Positions 15,631-24,482 of a DNA stretch of 64,000 nt are shown here, one piece after another (position 1 is the first letter of the stretch; every line of letters begins with the position of its first letter). Below the pieces are notes generated by a model that was not told the DNA's origin, did not search any database, and worked only from the letters and a program-made list of their open reading frames with translations. The stretch comes from Novispirillum itersonii subsp. itersonii ATCC 12639 (GTDB lineage Bacteria > Pseudomonadota > Alphaproteobacteria > Rhodospirillales > Rhodospirillaceae). The position numbers and the translations under genes were made by a program. Location of the stretch: positions 50,814-114,813 of the forward strand of contig NZ_KB907349.1 of the NCBI RefSeq assembly GCF_000381985.1, written 5' to 3'.

Positions 15631-17598
15631 TCACTCGTCAGAGACGGTGCAGCTCCGGCCATCTTTGCTCAGGCGGTCGCACAGGGCTTTGGCGGCTCCT
15701 TCCGTGGTCAGGCCGGAAAGGCGCAGGCGGTACCACGTCAGGCGGTCTTTCACCTCGCCGTCCTTTTCGCCGACAACCCGGCCGATCTGCTGCGGGAAGG
15801 CAATCAGCCCGTCGGCATCGCCACCAAGCTGGGCCTTCAGGTCGCGCCACGCGGCATCAACGCCGGTACGGTCAAACACCGCCGACAGGGTGACGGACCA
15901 GCCGTGCGGGCTGGCATCCTCGGCCCAGTCGATGGCCTTGGTTTCCTGCGCCGCCGGGGCTGCTGCCAGAACGACGCCGCTGTTTTTGGTATCGGGCAGG
16001 GGCGGGCGCTTGCCGTCACCGGGGATCGGCAGGTCATCGCCGGTGCCGCCGCCAAGGGCAAGGAACAGGCTGACAGTGGACAGCACCCGATCCAGCCGGT
16101 CGCGGTGGAAGGCATCCTGATCGCTGCGGAAGGTGCGCTCCGTATCCAGCATGGTCTGATAGTCGGTCGCCCCGACGCGGTAGCTTTCCCGGCTGAAGTC
16201 CCACGCGGCTTTTGAGGCTTCCAGCGCCTCAGTCTGGGCCTTCAGGCGCAGGGCGTTGAAGCGGACCCCGGCCAGAGAATCTTCGACATCGCGCACGGCC
16301 TGATAGATGGTGCGGATATAGCCTTCCACCAGCTCCTGATGGCGGGCGCGGGCGAAGTCAACCTGCCGCTGCCGCCGCCCGTAGTCAAAGATGGTGGCGG
16401 TCAGGCTGGCCAGCCCGTTCCACATCATGGTGTAGGGCTTGAACAGCTCTTCCATCCGGTTGGCACCGAAACCACCCCCGCCTGACAGATCGAGAGACGG
16501 CAGAAGACGGGCGCGGGCTTCGTCGATGTTGGCGTCGGCGGCGATCAGGGCCGCTTCGGCGGACCGGACATCCGGGCGGCGCAGCAGCAGCGACGACGGC
16601 ACCCCCGGCACCACGCCCGGCGTTGTCACGGACTCGAGACCGGCATCGGACAGAACGATTTCGCTGGGGGTCAGACCGACCAGAATGGCCAGACGGTGCC
16701 GGGTTTCTGCCCGTTGCAGATCCAGCGTCGGCAGCGTGGCGCGTGAGGAGCGGACGGCGGCCCGCTGCTGCTGCATTTCAATGCCGGTGGCCTCGCCCTC
16801 GTTATAGCGCTCTTCGACCGAGCCCAGCATATCGGTCTGGGAGGCTTCGGTTTCCTGCGCCACCCGGTACCGGTCATTCAGGGACAGATACTGGAAATAG
16901 GTGCTGACAACCTGACCGACCACCAGACGGCGGACGTTATCGCGGTCGTAAGTGGCCTGCCACAGGGCCTGACGGGCGGCATCGGCGGCGGCGGCCCGCT
17001 CGCCCCACAAATCGACCCGCCAGTCGGTGCGCAGCCCGAGGCGGAAAGAGCGTTCAGACGTCACCTCACCGTTTTTGTCCACGGATCCCAGCCCGTTCGG
17101 CGGGGCATCGACCGCTGCGGTGATCGGGGCGGTCAGCGTCGGCAGCTCGTCAGCCGCCGACTGTTTGAAGCGGGCCTGCGCCTGTGCCACCCGCAGGGTG
17201 GACATCTGCAGGTCGTGGTTGCGGCGCAGGGCGCGGTCCACCAGAACGTCCAGCTCACTCGACCGGAACAGACGCCACCATTCCGGCAGCACCTCTGTCA
17301 GGGGGGTCTGGGGGGTCTGCTCATCCACCGCCGGGGCCGTCGGGTCAGGGTTCACCGGGGCGGCGGTTGTTACTGCCGGGGTGGCGGGGTCTGCCGGGGC
17401 AGCGGCGGGGTCCGTGCTGGCGGGGCTGTCGGTGCCGGGGGTGACCCCCTGATTCAGATAGATTTCCGGCAGGGGAACCGCCGGGACATCATACTCATCG
17501 CGTTTCAGGGCACAGCCCGCCACCGATGTGGCCAGAACCGCACAGGTCAGCCGGGCCAGCGGTCCGATCTGCCGGGAATACTTCTTTACCGTCACCAC
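15631..17598 (-). CDS. TolC/OprM-type outer-membrane factor lipoprotein with C-terminal SPOR-like domain
   Basis: This 655-residue protein starts with a lipoprotein signal (lipobox VAGC, Cys near residue 29), then a Pro/Ala/Thr-rich spacer (about 50-95). Two outer-membrane-efflux repeats follow (about 100-530), with family features WWRLFRSSELDVLV, LGLRTDWRVDLWG, LLLRRPDVRSAEAAL and the second-repeat ATIFDYGRRQRQVDFARA. The last 85 or so residues resemble a SPOR peptidoglycan-binding domain: WYRLRLSGL, then ALCDRLSKDGRSCTV with a Cys pair as in many alphaproteobacterial SPOR domains. Classical NodT-family members have about 460-500 residues. No RND pump or adaptor gene is adjacent. The start is a GTG (17598 or 17595). 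Confidence 0.85.
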   Translation of the reverse strand: MVTVKKYSRQIGPLARLTCAVLATSVAGCALKRDEYDVPAVPLPEIYLNQGVTPGTDSPASTDPAAAPADPATPAVTTAAPVNPDPTAPAVDEQTPQTPLTEVLPEWWRLFRSSELDVLVDRALRRNHDLQMSTLRVAQAQARFKQSAADELPTLTAPITAAVDAPPNGLGSVDKNGEVTSERSFRLGLRTDWRVDLWGERAAAADAARQALWQATYDRDNVRRLVVGQVVSTYFQYLSLNDRYRVAQETEASQTDMLGSVEERYNEGEATGIEMQQQRAAVRSSRATLPTLDLQRAETRHRLAILVGLTPSEIVLSDAGLESVTTPGVVPGVPSSLLLRRPDVRSAEAALIAADANIDEARARLLPSLDLSGGGGFGANRMEELFKPYTMMWNGLASLTATIFDYGRRQRQVDFARARHQELVEGYIRTIYQAVRDVEDSLAGVRFNALRLKAQTEALEASKAAWDFSRESYRVGATDYQTMLDTERTFRSDQDAFHRDRLDRVLSTVSLFLALGGGTGDDLPIPGDGKRPPLPDTKNSGVVLAAAPAAQETKAIDWAEDASPHGWSVTLSAVFDRTGVDAAWRDLKAQLGGDADGLIAFPQQIGRVVGEKDGEVKDRLTWYRLRLSGLTTEGAAKALCDRLSKDGRSCTVSDE

Positions 17599-17786
17599 CT
17601 GTCACTCCCCAACTACCAGTCTGCCCTTCCGCCTGCTGCGAGAGGGTAACGGGCCGTCCTGAAAACTCAATAGGATAAATTTGATGCTTCCGCCGGGTCT
17701 CTGATATCCGGCGTCCATCTTTACCCCCCTGATGATGCGCCCTACAGTAAGGGAGAAATCTAAACGGTTGGATAAGGGCCGCCCCG

Positions 17787-18119
17787 ATGAGCGAAAACAC
17801 CATAGATCCGCAAACCCGGCTGGAGCTGGAAGCCGCCGCCTTCCGTGGGCTGGTGGCCCATCTGCAGACCCGCACCGATGTGCAGAACATCGACCTGATG
17901 AATCTGGCTGGATTCTGCCGCAACTGCCTGTCGAAGTGGTACCGCGCCGCCGCCACCGAGCGCGGGGTGGAGATGACCGATGCGCAAGCGCGGCAGGTGA
18001 TTTACGGCATGCCGTTTGAGGACTGGAAACGCCAGTACCAGACCGAAGCGACTGCGGAGCAGAAGCAGGCGTTTGAGGACACCAAGCCGCTGCATGCCGA
18101 GATCAGCGGGCACCGCTGA
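17787..18119 (+). CDS. DUF1244 family protein
   Basis: This 110-residue soluble protein matches the DUF1244 family, common in proteobacteria and of unknown function. The highly conserved block lies at about residues 17-55: FRGLVAHLQTRTDVQNIDL followed by NLAGFCRNCLSKWY, with the Cys-x-x-Cys pair. A second conserved part is YGMPFEDWK. The ATG at 17787 is the only reasonable start. It stands alone and is followed by a strong terminator. Confidence 0.88.
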   Translation: MSENTIDPQTRLELEAAAFRGLVAHLQTRTDVQNIDLMNLAGFCRNCLSKWYRAAATERGVEMTDAQARQVIYGMPFEDWKRQYQTEATAEQKQAFEDTKPLHAEISGHR

Positions 18120-18227
18120 GAGGTTTTGACCGGGGGCTGCCCGGAGTGCGAGGGCCGGGCGGTTTCTGTTAACGCTGTTTCGGAATATTTAACGGTTTGG
18201 CGAAAAGTCCTGATCCCGCCACAGGTT

Positions 18228-18268
18228 GGCCCGCAGCAAGAAAACGGCTTGTTGCGGGCCCTGTTTTT
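18228..18268 (+). terminator. terminator after the DUF1244 gene
   Basis: A 13-bp stem (18228-18240 with 18248-18260, one G-T wobble) and loop AAAACGG are followed by CTGTTTTTT. Confidence 0.88.
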
Positions 18269-18396
18269 TGTGGAAACTGAGGGGGTTCCACAGCAGGGCG
18301 GCGCGTGCTGTCGCAGCATGGCGCTGCTGCCGGTTGTTGATGATTTTTTAATGTTGCCTCTCCCCCTCCACGTCCGTCACAGAAGGCAGACCCGCC

Positions 18397-19884
18397 ATGA
18401 CCCTGATCGGCCACCTGATCCCCGGCTATACTCCCGCCGCCGATGCCCCGGTGACCCCCGTGTTCAACCCGGCCACCGGGGAACAGAGCGGGGCGGTGCT
18501 GTCCGGCGGAAAAGCCGATGTTGATGCGGCCGTGGCCGCTGCCGCCGCGGCATTTCCGGCGTGGTCGGGCCTGACCCCGCTGAAGCGGGCGCGGGTGATG
18601 TTCCGCTATAAGGATCTGCTGGAAAAGAATGCCGACGCGATTGCCCGGGCGATCAGTGCCGAACATGGGAAGACCCACCCGGATGCGCTGGGTGAGGTGC
18701 AGCGCGGTCTGGAAGTGGTGGAATTCGCCTGCGGGATCCCGCAGATGCTGAAGGGGGAATTCAGCCGGGACGTCGGCCCGGAGATTGACAGTTTCTCCAG
18801 CCGCGAGGCGCTGGGTGTGGTCGCCGGGATCACCCCGTTCAATTTTCCGGCGATGGTGCCGCTGTGGATGTTCCCGATGGCGCTGGCCTGCGGCAACACC
18901 TTCGTGCTGAAGCCGTCGGAGCGGGATCCGTCCGCCACCAACCTGATCGTGCGGCTGGCGCATGAAGCCGGGGTGCCGGAAGGGGCGCTGGTGGTGGTGC
19001 ATGGCGGCAAGCCGGCGGTTGATGCCCTGCTGACCCACCCCGATGTGATGGCTGTCAGTTTTGTCGGCTCGACCCCGATCGCCGAATACGTCTATGCGAC
19101 CGGCACCGCCCACGGCAAGCGGGTGCAGGCGCTGGGCGGGGCGAAGAACCACATGCTGGTGATGCCCGACGCCGACATTGATCAGGCTGCCGATGCCCTG
19201 ATGGGGGCCGGGTATGGCTCCGCCGGGGAACGCTGCATGGCGGTCTCGGTGGCGGTCCCGGTCGGTGAAAAGACTGCCGGAGCCCTGATCGAAGCGCTGA
19301 CCCCCCGGGTCCGGGCCCTGAAGATCGGGCCGTCCACCGATCCGGCGGCGGAAATGGGGCCGCTGGTCACCGCCCAGCATCTGGCCAAGGTATCCGCCTA
19401 CATTGATGCCGGGGTGCGGGAAGGGGCCGATCTGGTGGTCGATGGCCGTGGCCTGACATTGCAGGGGTATGAGAACGGTTATTTCCTTGGCGGCACGCTG
19501 TTTGACCGCGTGACCCCGGAGATGAGCATCTACCGCGAGGAAATTTTCGGGCCGGTGCTGTCGGTGGTGCGCGCGGCCAGCTTTGACGAGGCGGTGGGCC
19601 TGATCCGCCGTCATGAATATGGCAACGGGACCGCGATTTTCACCCGTGACGGTGACAGCGCCCGTGCTTTCGTTAATCAGGTCAATGTCGGGATGGTCGG
19701 GGTCAACGTGCCGATCCCGGTGCCGGTGGCGTACCACAGCTTTGGCGGCTGGAAGCGTTCCAGCTTTGGCAGCCATGGCATCTACGGGCCGGAAAGCGTG
19801 CATTTCTATACCCGCCTGAAGACGGTCACCAGCCGGTGGCCGACCGGGATCCGGGCCGGGGCCAGCTTCGCGTTCCCGACCTGA
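18397..19884 (+). CDS. mmsA: CoA-acylating methylmalonate-semialdehyde dehydrogenase
   Basis: This 495-residue aldehyde dehydrogenase is of the MmsA type. It oxidises methylmalonate or malonate semialdehyde with NAD and CoA to propionyl- or acetyl-CoA, late in valine (and inositol or beta-alanine) breakdown. The diagnostic features are GVVAGITPFNFPAMVPLWMF (about residue 145), FVGSTPIAEYVY, GAKNHMLVMPDAD and the catalytic Cys in AGERCMAVSVAV. The usual catalytic Glu of other aldehyde dehydrogenases is absent, as expected for CoA-acylating members. It is monocistronic, with terminators on both sides. PanD in this window makes beta-alanine, but a link is only speculation. Confidence 0.93.
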   Translation: MTLIGHLIPGYTPAADAPVTPVFNPATGEQSGAVLSGGKADVDAAVAAAAAAFPAWSGLTPLKRARVMFRYKDLLEKNADAIARAISAEHGKTHPDALGEVQRGLEVVEFACGIPQMLKGEFSRDVGPEIDSFSSREALGVVAGITPFNFPAMVPLWMFPMALACGNTFVLKPSERDPSATNLIVRLAHEAGVPEGALVVVHGGKPAVDALLTHPDVMAVSFVGSTPIAEYVYATGTAHGKRVQALGGAKNHMLVMPDADIDQAADALMGAGYGSAGERCMAVSVAVPVGEKTAGALIEALTPRVRALKIGPSTDPAAEMGPLVTAQHLAKVSAYIDAGVREGADLVVDGRGLTLQGYENGYFLGGTLFDRVTPEMSIYREEIFGPVLSVVRAASFDEAVGLIRRHEYGNGTAIFTRDGDSARAFVNQVNVGMVGVNVPIPVPVAYHSFGGWKRSSFGSHGIYGPESVHFYTRLKTVTSRWPTGIRAGASFAFPT

Positions 19885-19908
19885 TCGTCCGTTCCCTGTT
19901 CCCCGATC

Positions 19909-19948
19909 AACCGGCCCGGCGTCATGCTCCGGGCCGGTTTCGTTTTCA
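19909..19948 (+). terminator. terminator after mmsA
   Basis: AACCGGCCCGG (19909-19919) pairs perfectly with 19929-19939 over a 9-base loop, followed by TCGTTTTC. Confidence 0.8.
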
Positions 19949-19966
19949 TCTTCGTCTTCCGGTCAC

Positions 19967-19996
19967 TGATCCGGGCGGGCCCCCACCATCGTAGCA
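19967..19996 (+). promoter_or_regulatory. candidate ECF promoter (TGATCC-N19-TAGCA)
   Basis: TGATCC at 19967-19972 is followed 19 bases later by TAGCA, about 55 bp before the DUF6134 start. It resembles the RpoE-ChrR-type promoter in front of the convergent lipid operon (24973-25001) but with one extra spacer base. TGATCC is not rare in this DNA, so support is moderate. Confidence 0.4.
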
Positions 19997-20049
19997 GTAT
20001 GCAAAGGAACCGCCTGTCTGCGGTTCTGATCTGCGGAGGAGGACCGGGA

Positions 20050-20679
20050 ATGCGACGTTCGGCATGCAGTCTGGCGGTGGTGGCCGTGCTGGCCCTGTCT
20101 CTGGTTCCGTCGCCGGGAGGGGCAGCGGAGCCTGACCGTAGCGTCGATTTCACCGTTTTCCGGGACGGGGCGCCGATCGGTCATCACCGGGTCAGTGTCC
20201 GCCCGGACGGCGACCGGACCGAGGTGCAGGTCGATATCGCGCTGGATGTCTGGTTCGCCTTCCTGAAGGTGTACACCTACCGCCACCGCTCCACCGAGAT
20301 CTGGCAGGGGGACCGGCTGATCAGTCTGGACAGCCGGACCGACGATAACGGCACGGCAATGCGGGCGGTGATGCAGGCCACCCCGGACGGGCTGCGTGGC
20401 TCGGGCAGTGCCGGGCCGGTGCGCCTGCCTGCTGATGCGGTGCCCAGCAGTTACTGGACCCCGGCACTGACCAGTGGCCGCCCGCTGTTTGACAGTCAGG
20501 ACGGTCATGCCCTTGATGTGACGGTCAGGGCAGAGGGTGGCGGCTGGTGGGCGATGGATGGTGAAGTGAAGCTGAAGCTGTCCTATTCCCCGGATGGAGT
20601 CTGGTCGGGGATGACATTCCGGCTGAAGGGGTCTGATTTTGAGTATCAGCCGCGCATTGCCGCGCAGGCCGGATCCTGA
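20050..20679 (+). CDS. DUF6134 family exported protein
   Basis: This 209-residue protein starts with a signal peptide (about 1-26, ending GGAAE) and continues as a beta-rich periplasmic domain resembling DUF6134. Visible features are FTVFRDGAPIGHHRVSV, a YRHRSTEIWQGDRL segment and a PSSYWTP stretch. The ATG at 20050 follows a strong GGAGGAGG ribosome site. Function is unknown. It is convergent with the lipid-modification operon that ends at 20707 and may share its regulation. An inverted repeat spans its stop codon. Confidence 0.75.
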   Translation: MRRSACSLAVVAVLALSLVPSPGGAAEPDRSVDFTVFRDGAPIGHHRVSVRPDGDRTEVQVDIALDVWFAFLKVYTYRHRSTEIWQGDRLISLDSRTDDNGTAMRAVMQATPDGLRGSGSAGPVRLPADAVPSSYWTPALTSGRPLFDSQDGHALDVTVRAEGGGWWAMDGEVKLKLSYSPDGVWSGMTFRLKGSDFEYQPRIAAQAGS

Positions 20680-20689
20680 GGATCCGGCC
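20667..20689. other. hairpin spanning the DUF6134 stop codon
   Basis: GGCCGGATCC (20667-20676), the TGA stop as loop, and GGATCCGGCC (20680-20689) form a perfect 10-bp inverted repeat between convergent genes. No T-run follows. Confidence 0.5.
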
Positions 20690-20706
20690 CGGGGGACAGG
20701 GCGGGG

Positions 20707-21252
20707 TCAGTCCACCTTGCGGAAGAACAGGGTGACCTGACCGATTTCCACCCCCCACTTGGTGACGCGGGCGCGGTTGATGATGACGTTGTCCGGCTGC
20801 AGGAACATCCAGTCATTGAAGCGCACCCGCAGGGTACCGTCGCCGACCTTCAGGTCCATCGTATAGGCCCAGTTGAGGGCATTCCCGGCGGATTCACCGG
20901 CAGCCTGCCCGACCACGTCCCCGGCTTCGCCGATGTACTGGCCGTCGGCGGTTTTGCGGATCGTCCACACCCGGCGGTCGGTCTCACCGTCGCTGTAGAG
21001 AAAGGCTTCGTCGAGAACCAGCCGTTCTCCGTTCCAGTCACCGTCGATATCGACCGTAAACTGGCGGCGGACCGTGCCGAAGCGGTCTTCAAACAGTCCC
21101 CAGGCCCGGGTTTTACCGGCAAAATACTCTTCAAGGACCAGTTTAGGCTGAGCGGTGGCGAAGTCAGCGGGTTTCATGCTGGTACACCCCGAAAAAAGCA
21201 GCAGGACAGGAAGGAGAATGGCGGCGAACCGTCTGAGGGCCGGGCGGGTCAT
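20707..21252 (-). CDS. DUF3833 family lipoprotein
   Basis: This 181-residue protein has a lipoprotein signal (lipobox LFSGC, Cys near residue 23) and a DUF3833 beta-rich domain (about 40-180). Its markers are LEEYFAGKTRAWGLFEDRFG, RQFTVDIDGDWNG and MFLQPDNVIINRARVTKWG. It is the last gene of the minus-strand operon, overlapping the MFS gene by 4 bp. The family is often encoded beside cyclopropane-fatty-acid synthases (recalled, not checked), suggesting a role in lipid modification or transport. Confidence 0.83.
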   Translation of the reverse strand: MTRPALRRFAAILLPVLLLFSGCTSMKPADFATAQPKLVLEEYFAGKTRAWGLFEDRFGTVRRQFTVDIDGDWNGERLVLDEAFLYSDGETDRRVWTIRKTADGQYIGEAGDVVGQAAGESAGNALNWAYTMDLKVGDGTLRVRFNDWMFLQPDNVIINRARVTKWGVEIGQVTLFFRKVD

Positions 21253-22529
21253 GGCGGGGTCTCCGGATCGGGGGAGGAGAGGGAGTGCCGCAGAGAGGCC
21301 TGCCGTGCCGCATCAAGGGGATAACGGCGGATCAGCAGGGCTGCGGCCAGTTTCAGGGCCACCGGCAGGGCGGCATACAGCAGGGGCAGCGCCAGCGGGG
21401 CCTGCCCGGAGCCGGGCATAAATCCGGCCAGATCCAGCAGCGGAAAGGCCAGTCCGACGGCCAGCGCCAGCGCCAGCTTGCCGGTCAGGCTCCACAGCGC
21501 CACGTACAGTCCGGCCCGGCTGTCGCCGGTCCGGGCGGTCTGCTCATCGGTGACATCGGCCAGCATGGCGGCGGGCAGGCACAGGTCAGCGCCAAGGCCA
21601 ATGCCGGTCAGCAGACAGAACGCGATAAACAGCAGGCCGTCACCGGTCCCCAGAAAGGCCACCGGCAGAAAAGCTGCCGCCGTGAATGCCAGCGAGGCGG
21701 CCCAGAGCCGGTGTTTGTCACGGGACCGGGCCAGCCGCAGCCACAGCGGCACCGACAGGACGCCGGTCAGCAGATAGGCCAGCAGCAGCGGGCCTGACAG
21801 ATCCGGTGCGCCGAGACCATCGCCGACAAACAGCAGAAACAGGGTGGCTGGCAGGGCATTGGCCAGCGCATTCAGGGCCTGCGCCGCGAGTAACCGGCGA
21901 AAAGGCCGGTTCTCCAGCAGCACCCGCAGCGATCCCCGCCCGGTGGTCAGGCCCCGCTGCGGTTCCGGCACTGTCAGGATGACCAGCCCGGTTGCCGCTG
22001 CCAGCAGGATCACCAGCGGCGGGTACAGGATTTTCAGGGCCTCAGTCACTGGCAGAGCAAGAACGGCAGGCAGGGCCAGTGCGGCGATCATGCCGCACAG
22101 GGCGGCAGCCTCGCGCCACCCGGCAACGCGGGTGCGCTCCCGGTAGTCATCGCTCAGTTCGGTGCCCCATGCCTGATAGGGCACCAGCAGGGCGGTCAGT
22201 CCAAGGTAAAACAGCGATGACCACAGTCCCAGATAGACTGCTCCCGCCCCCGGCGGCGGACGGAACAGCGCCCATCCGGCCACGGCCAGCAGGGGCAGGC
22301 CCAGAGCCAGCCACAGTTTGCGGCGCAGCCTGCCCCGGTCACAGGCCAGCCCGATCAGCGGGTCAATCACCCCGTCAACCAGCCGGGATACCAGCAGGGC
22401 GGTTCCTGCCGCAGCAAGACCGATCCCGCCTGCATAGACCGTCGGCAGATGAACATGGGCGGCAAGGCTGAGGGCCGCGAGTGGCAGCGCGGGCAGGGCA
22501 TACGCGGTCAGGCGGGCCCGGGACAGCAT
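21249..22529 (-). CDS. MFS transporter (GPH/MelB-like)
   Basis: This 426-residue protein has about 12 hydrophobic helices and resembles the glycoside-pentoside-hexuronide branch of the MFS. It has a VDGVIDPLIGLACDRGR loop after the second helix and YQAWGTELSDDYRERTRVAGWREA in the middle. It overlaps the neighbouring genes on both sides (4 bp with DUF3833, 1 bp with the CFA synthase gene), so it works in the same operon. A lipid-related substrate is suggested by context only. Confidence 0.85.
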   Translation of the reverse strand: MLSRARLTAYALPALPLAALSLAAHVHLPTVYAGGIGLAAAGTALLVSRLVDGVIDPLIGLACDRGRLRRKLWLALGLPLLAVAGWALFRPPPGAGAVYLGLWSSLFYLGLTALLVPYQAWGTELSDDYRERTRVAGWREAAALCGMIAALALPAVLALPVTEALKILYPPLVILLAAATGLVILTVPEPQRGLTTGRGSLRVLLENRPFRRLLAAQALNALANALPATLFLLFVGDGLGAPDLSGPLLLAYLLTGVLSVPLWLRLARSRDKHRLWAASLAFTAAAFLPVAFLGTGDGLLFIAFCLLTGIGLGADLCLPAAMLADVTDEQTARTGDSRAGLYVALWSLTGKLALALAVGLAFPLLDLAGFMPGSGQAPLALPLLYAALPVALKLAAALLIRRYPLDAARQASLRHSLSSPDPETPP

Positions 22530-23758
22530 CAGGGGCGGTCCAGAACCACGTGGCAGACATCAATCGCCCCGGTGCGGAACCCGGCACGGCAATAGGCGAT
22601 GTAGAAATCCCACAGCCGCCGGAACCGGGTATCGAACCCCAGCGGGGCAATCTCCGGCCAGCTGGCGGCAAAGGCGTCGCCCCACAGGGCCAGCGTCCGT
22701 TCATAGTCCATGCCGAAGCAGCGGGTGGTGGTCAGGTCCAGCCCGGCTGCCCGTGCCTGCGCGGTCAGGGCTGCCGGGCTGGGCAGCATGCCGCCGGGAA
22801 ACACATACCGCTGGATGAAGTCACAGCTGGCGCGGTAACTGTCAAACCGGTCATCGGCAATGGTGATGGCCTGTAGCCCGGCTTTACCGCCGGGGGCCAG
22901 ACGGTCGCGCAGGGTGGCGAAATAGGTCGGCCACCAGCGTTCCCCCACCGCTTCGATCATCTCGATGGAAACGATGCGGTCAAAGGTGCCGGTGACATCG
23001 CGGTAATCCTGAAGACGGATTTCCACCCGGTCAGACAGACCGGCGGCGGCCATCCGCTGTCTGGCCCAGTCGTGCTGTTCCTGTGACAGGGTCAGGCAGG
23101 TTACCCGCGCCCCGTAGTCGCGGGCGGCGATCTCGGCAAAGCCACCCCAGCCACAGCCGATCTCCAGCACCGTCATGCCGGCTTTAAGGCCGATATCATC
23201 CGCCAGAGCGCGGTATTTGCGGGTCTGGGCGGTTTCCAGCCCTGCCATGCCGGGGGCATCGCCATCGGCGAACAGGGCGGCGGAATAGGTCATCGAAGGA
23301 TCCAGCCAGCGGCGGTAAAAGGCATTGCCGAGATCATAATGGGCGGCAATGTTGCGACGGCTGCCCCGGCGGCTGTTATCATTCAGCCGGTGGAACAGGC
23401 GGTGCAGCAGGCGCGCCGGCAGGCCGCCGGTGATGCTTTCCCCCCGGCTGCGGTCATTCAGGTCCCCCAGTTCCAGCAGGGCGGTCAGATCCGGCGTATC
23501 CCAGTCGCCGTCCATATAGGCCTCGGCAAAGCCGGTGGCCCCCCCGGTGAGGAACCGTCGCAGCGCCCGGACCCGGTGCAGGGTCAGCCCGGCCCGGGGG
23601 CCGGGCAGGGGCCCGCTGAACTCCATCCGGTCCCCTGACGGCAGAATCAGATCCAGTGTCCCGGCAACCAGCCGGGGAGCGATGATCGCCCGCACCAGTC
23701 GGTCACTGCGGCGGGGCAGAGTGGCAAGAAACGGCCATGTAAGGGTCCGGACGGTCAT
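22529..23758 (-). CDS. cyclopropane-fatty-acyl-phospholipid synthase family protein
   Basis: This 409-residue SAM-dependent enzyme methylates double bonds of phospholipid acyl chains in the CFA family. The SAM-binding motif VLEIGCGWGGFAE lies near residue 195, followed by LTLSQEQHDWARQR and SIEMIEAVGERWW, all typical. The N-terminal substrate region includes FAEAYMDGDWDTPDL. Length fits the Cfa1/UfaM-like branch. Context (folE, DUF3429, MFS, DUF3833) and an ECF-type promoter recall singlet-oxygen-response genes, where related enzymes modify or protect membrane lipids. Confidence 0.9.
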   Translation of the reverse strand: MTVRTLTWPFLATLPRRSDRLVRAIIAPRLVAGTLDLILPSGDRMEFSGPLPGPRAGLTLHRVRALRRFLTGGATGFAEAYMDGDWDTPDLTALLELGDLNDRSRGESITGGLPARLLHRLFHRLNDNSRRGSRRNIAAHYDLGNAFYRRWLDPSMTYSAALFADGDAPGMAGLETAQTRKYRALADDIGLKAGMTVLEIGCGWGGFAEIAARDYGARVTCLTLSQEQHDWARQRMAAAGLSDRVEIRLQDYRDVTGTFDRIVSIEMIEAVGERWWPTYFATLRDRLAPGGKAGLQAITIADDRFDSYRASCDFIQRYVFPGGMLPSPAALTAQARAAGLDLTTTRCFGMDYERTLALWGDAFAASWPEIAPLGFDTRFRRLWDFYIAYCRAGFRTGAIDVCHVVLDRP

Positions 23759-23792
23759 GCAAAACCTCGGTTTCTGAAGCAGGACGGAGAGA

Positions 23793-24410
23793 TTAGCGGA
23801 TCAGGGACAGAAATTCTTTGCGCAGGGCGGTGTCGGTGCGGAAGGCCCCCAGCATCCGGCTGGTGACCATCGATACTTCCGGCTTGTGGACCCCCCGGGT
23901 GGTCATGCACTGGTGGGCTGCTTCGATCACCACCGCAACCCCCTTGGGCTGCAGCACATCGTTGATGGCATTGGCAATCTGGGCGGTCAGCTTTTCCTGA
24001 ATCTGCAGGCGGTGAGCATAGATATCGACCACCCGCGCCAGTTTGGAGATACCGACCACCCGGCTGCCCGGCAGATAGGCAACGTGGGCCTTGCCGATGA
24101 TCGGCACCATGTGGTGTTCGCAGTGTGATTCCAGACGGATGTCACGCAACAGCACCATTTCGTCGTAGCCGTCGGTCTCTTCGAACGTCCGCTGCAGAAT
24201 GGCAACCGGATCTACGCTGTAGCCGCTGAAAAATTCCTCGTAGGACCGTACGACCCGGTCCGGGGTGCCCAGCAGGCCTTCGCGGTCCGGGTCATCCCCG
24301 GCCCACAGCAGCAGGGTGCGGACGGCGGCTTCAGCTTCGGCCCGGTCCGGGCGGCGCAGGCCGGAAGCAGCCGGGGTTTCAGGCACGACAGTGGGGGTGT
24401 TGGCGTTCAT
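23793..24410 (-). CDS. folE: GTP cyclohydrolase I
   Basis: This 205-residue protein is a type I (FolE) GTP cyclohydrolase. It opens GTP to dihydroneopterin triphosphate, the first step to folates and pterins. Zinc and active-site motifs are clear: [18 protein letters not shown] (about residue 95), then RLQIQEKLT and [12 protein letters not shown] near residue 165. It lies 34 bp upstream of the CFA synthase gene. In such clusters folE may supply pterin for light or oxidative-stress proteins such as photolyase, although no photolyase gene is in the window. Confidence 0.95.
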   Translation of the reverse strand: MNANTPTVVPETPAASGLRRPDRAEAEAAVRTLLLWAGDDPDREGLLGTPDRVVRSYEEFFSGYSVDPVAILQRTFEETDGYDEMVLLRDIRLESHCEHHMVPIIGKAHVAYLPGSRVVGISKLARVVDIYAHRLQIQEKLTAQIANAINDVLQPKGVAVVIEAAHQCMTTRGVHKPEVSMVTSRMLGAFRTDTALRKEFLSLIR

Positions 24411-24482
24411 GGGCCGTCTCCGCAGACAGGGGAGGGAAAGAAGGGGGGAGGTACGCAGGGGAGTTCGTTAAGGGGCAGGCAG

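Noticed and set aside
12581..15634. 1017-residue minus-strand open frame opposite the LivH/LivM-type and hydrolase genes
   Set aside because: Gln/His/Arg-rich low-quality translation antiparallel to three well-recognised genes; typical GC-skew artefact.
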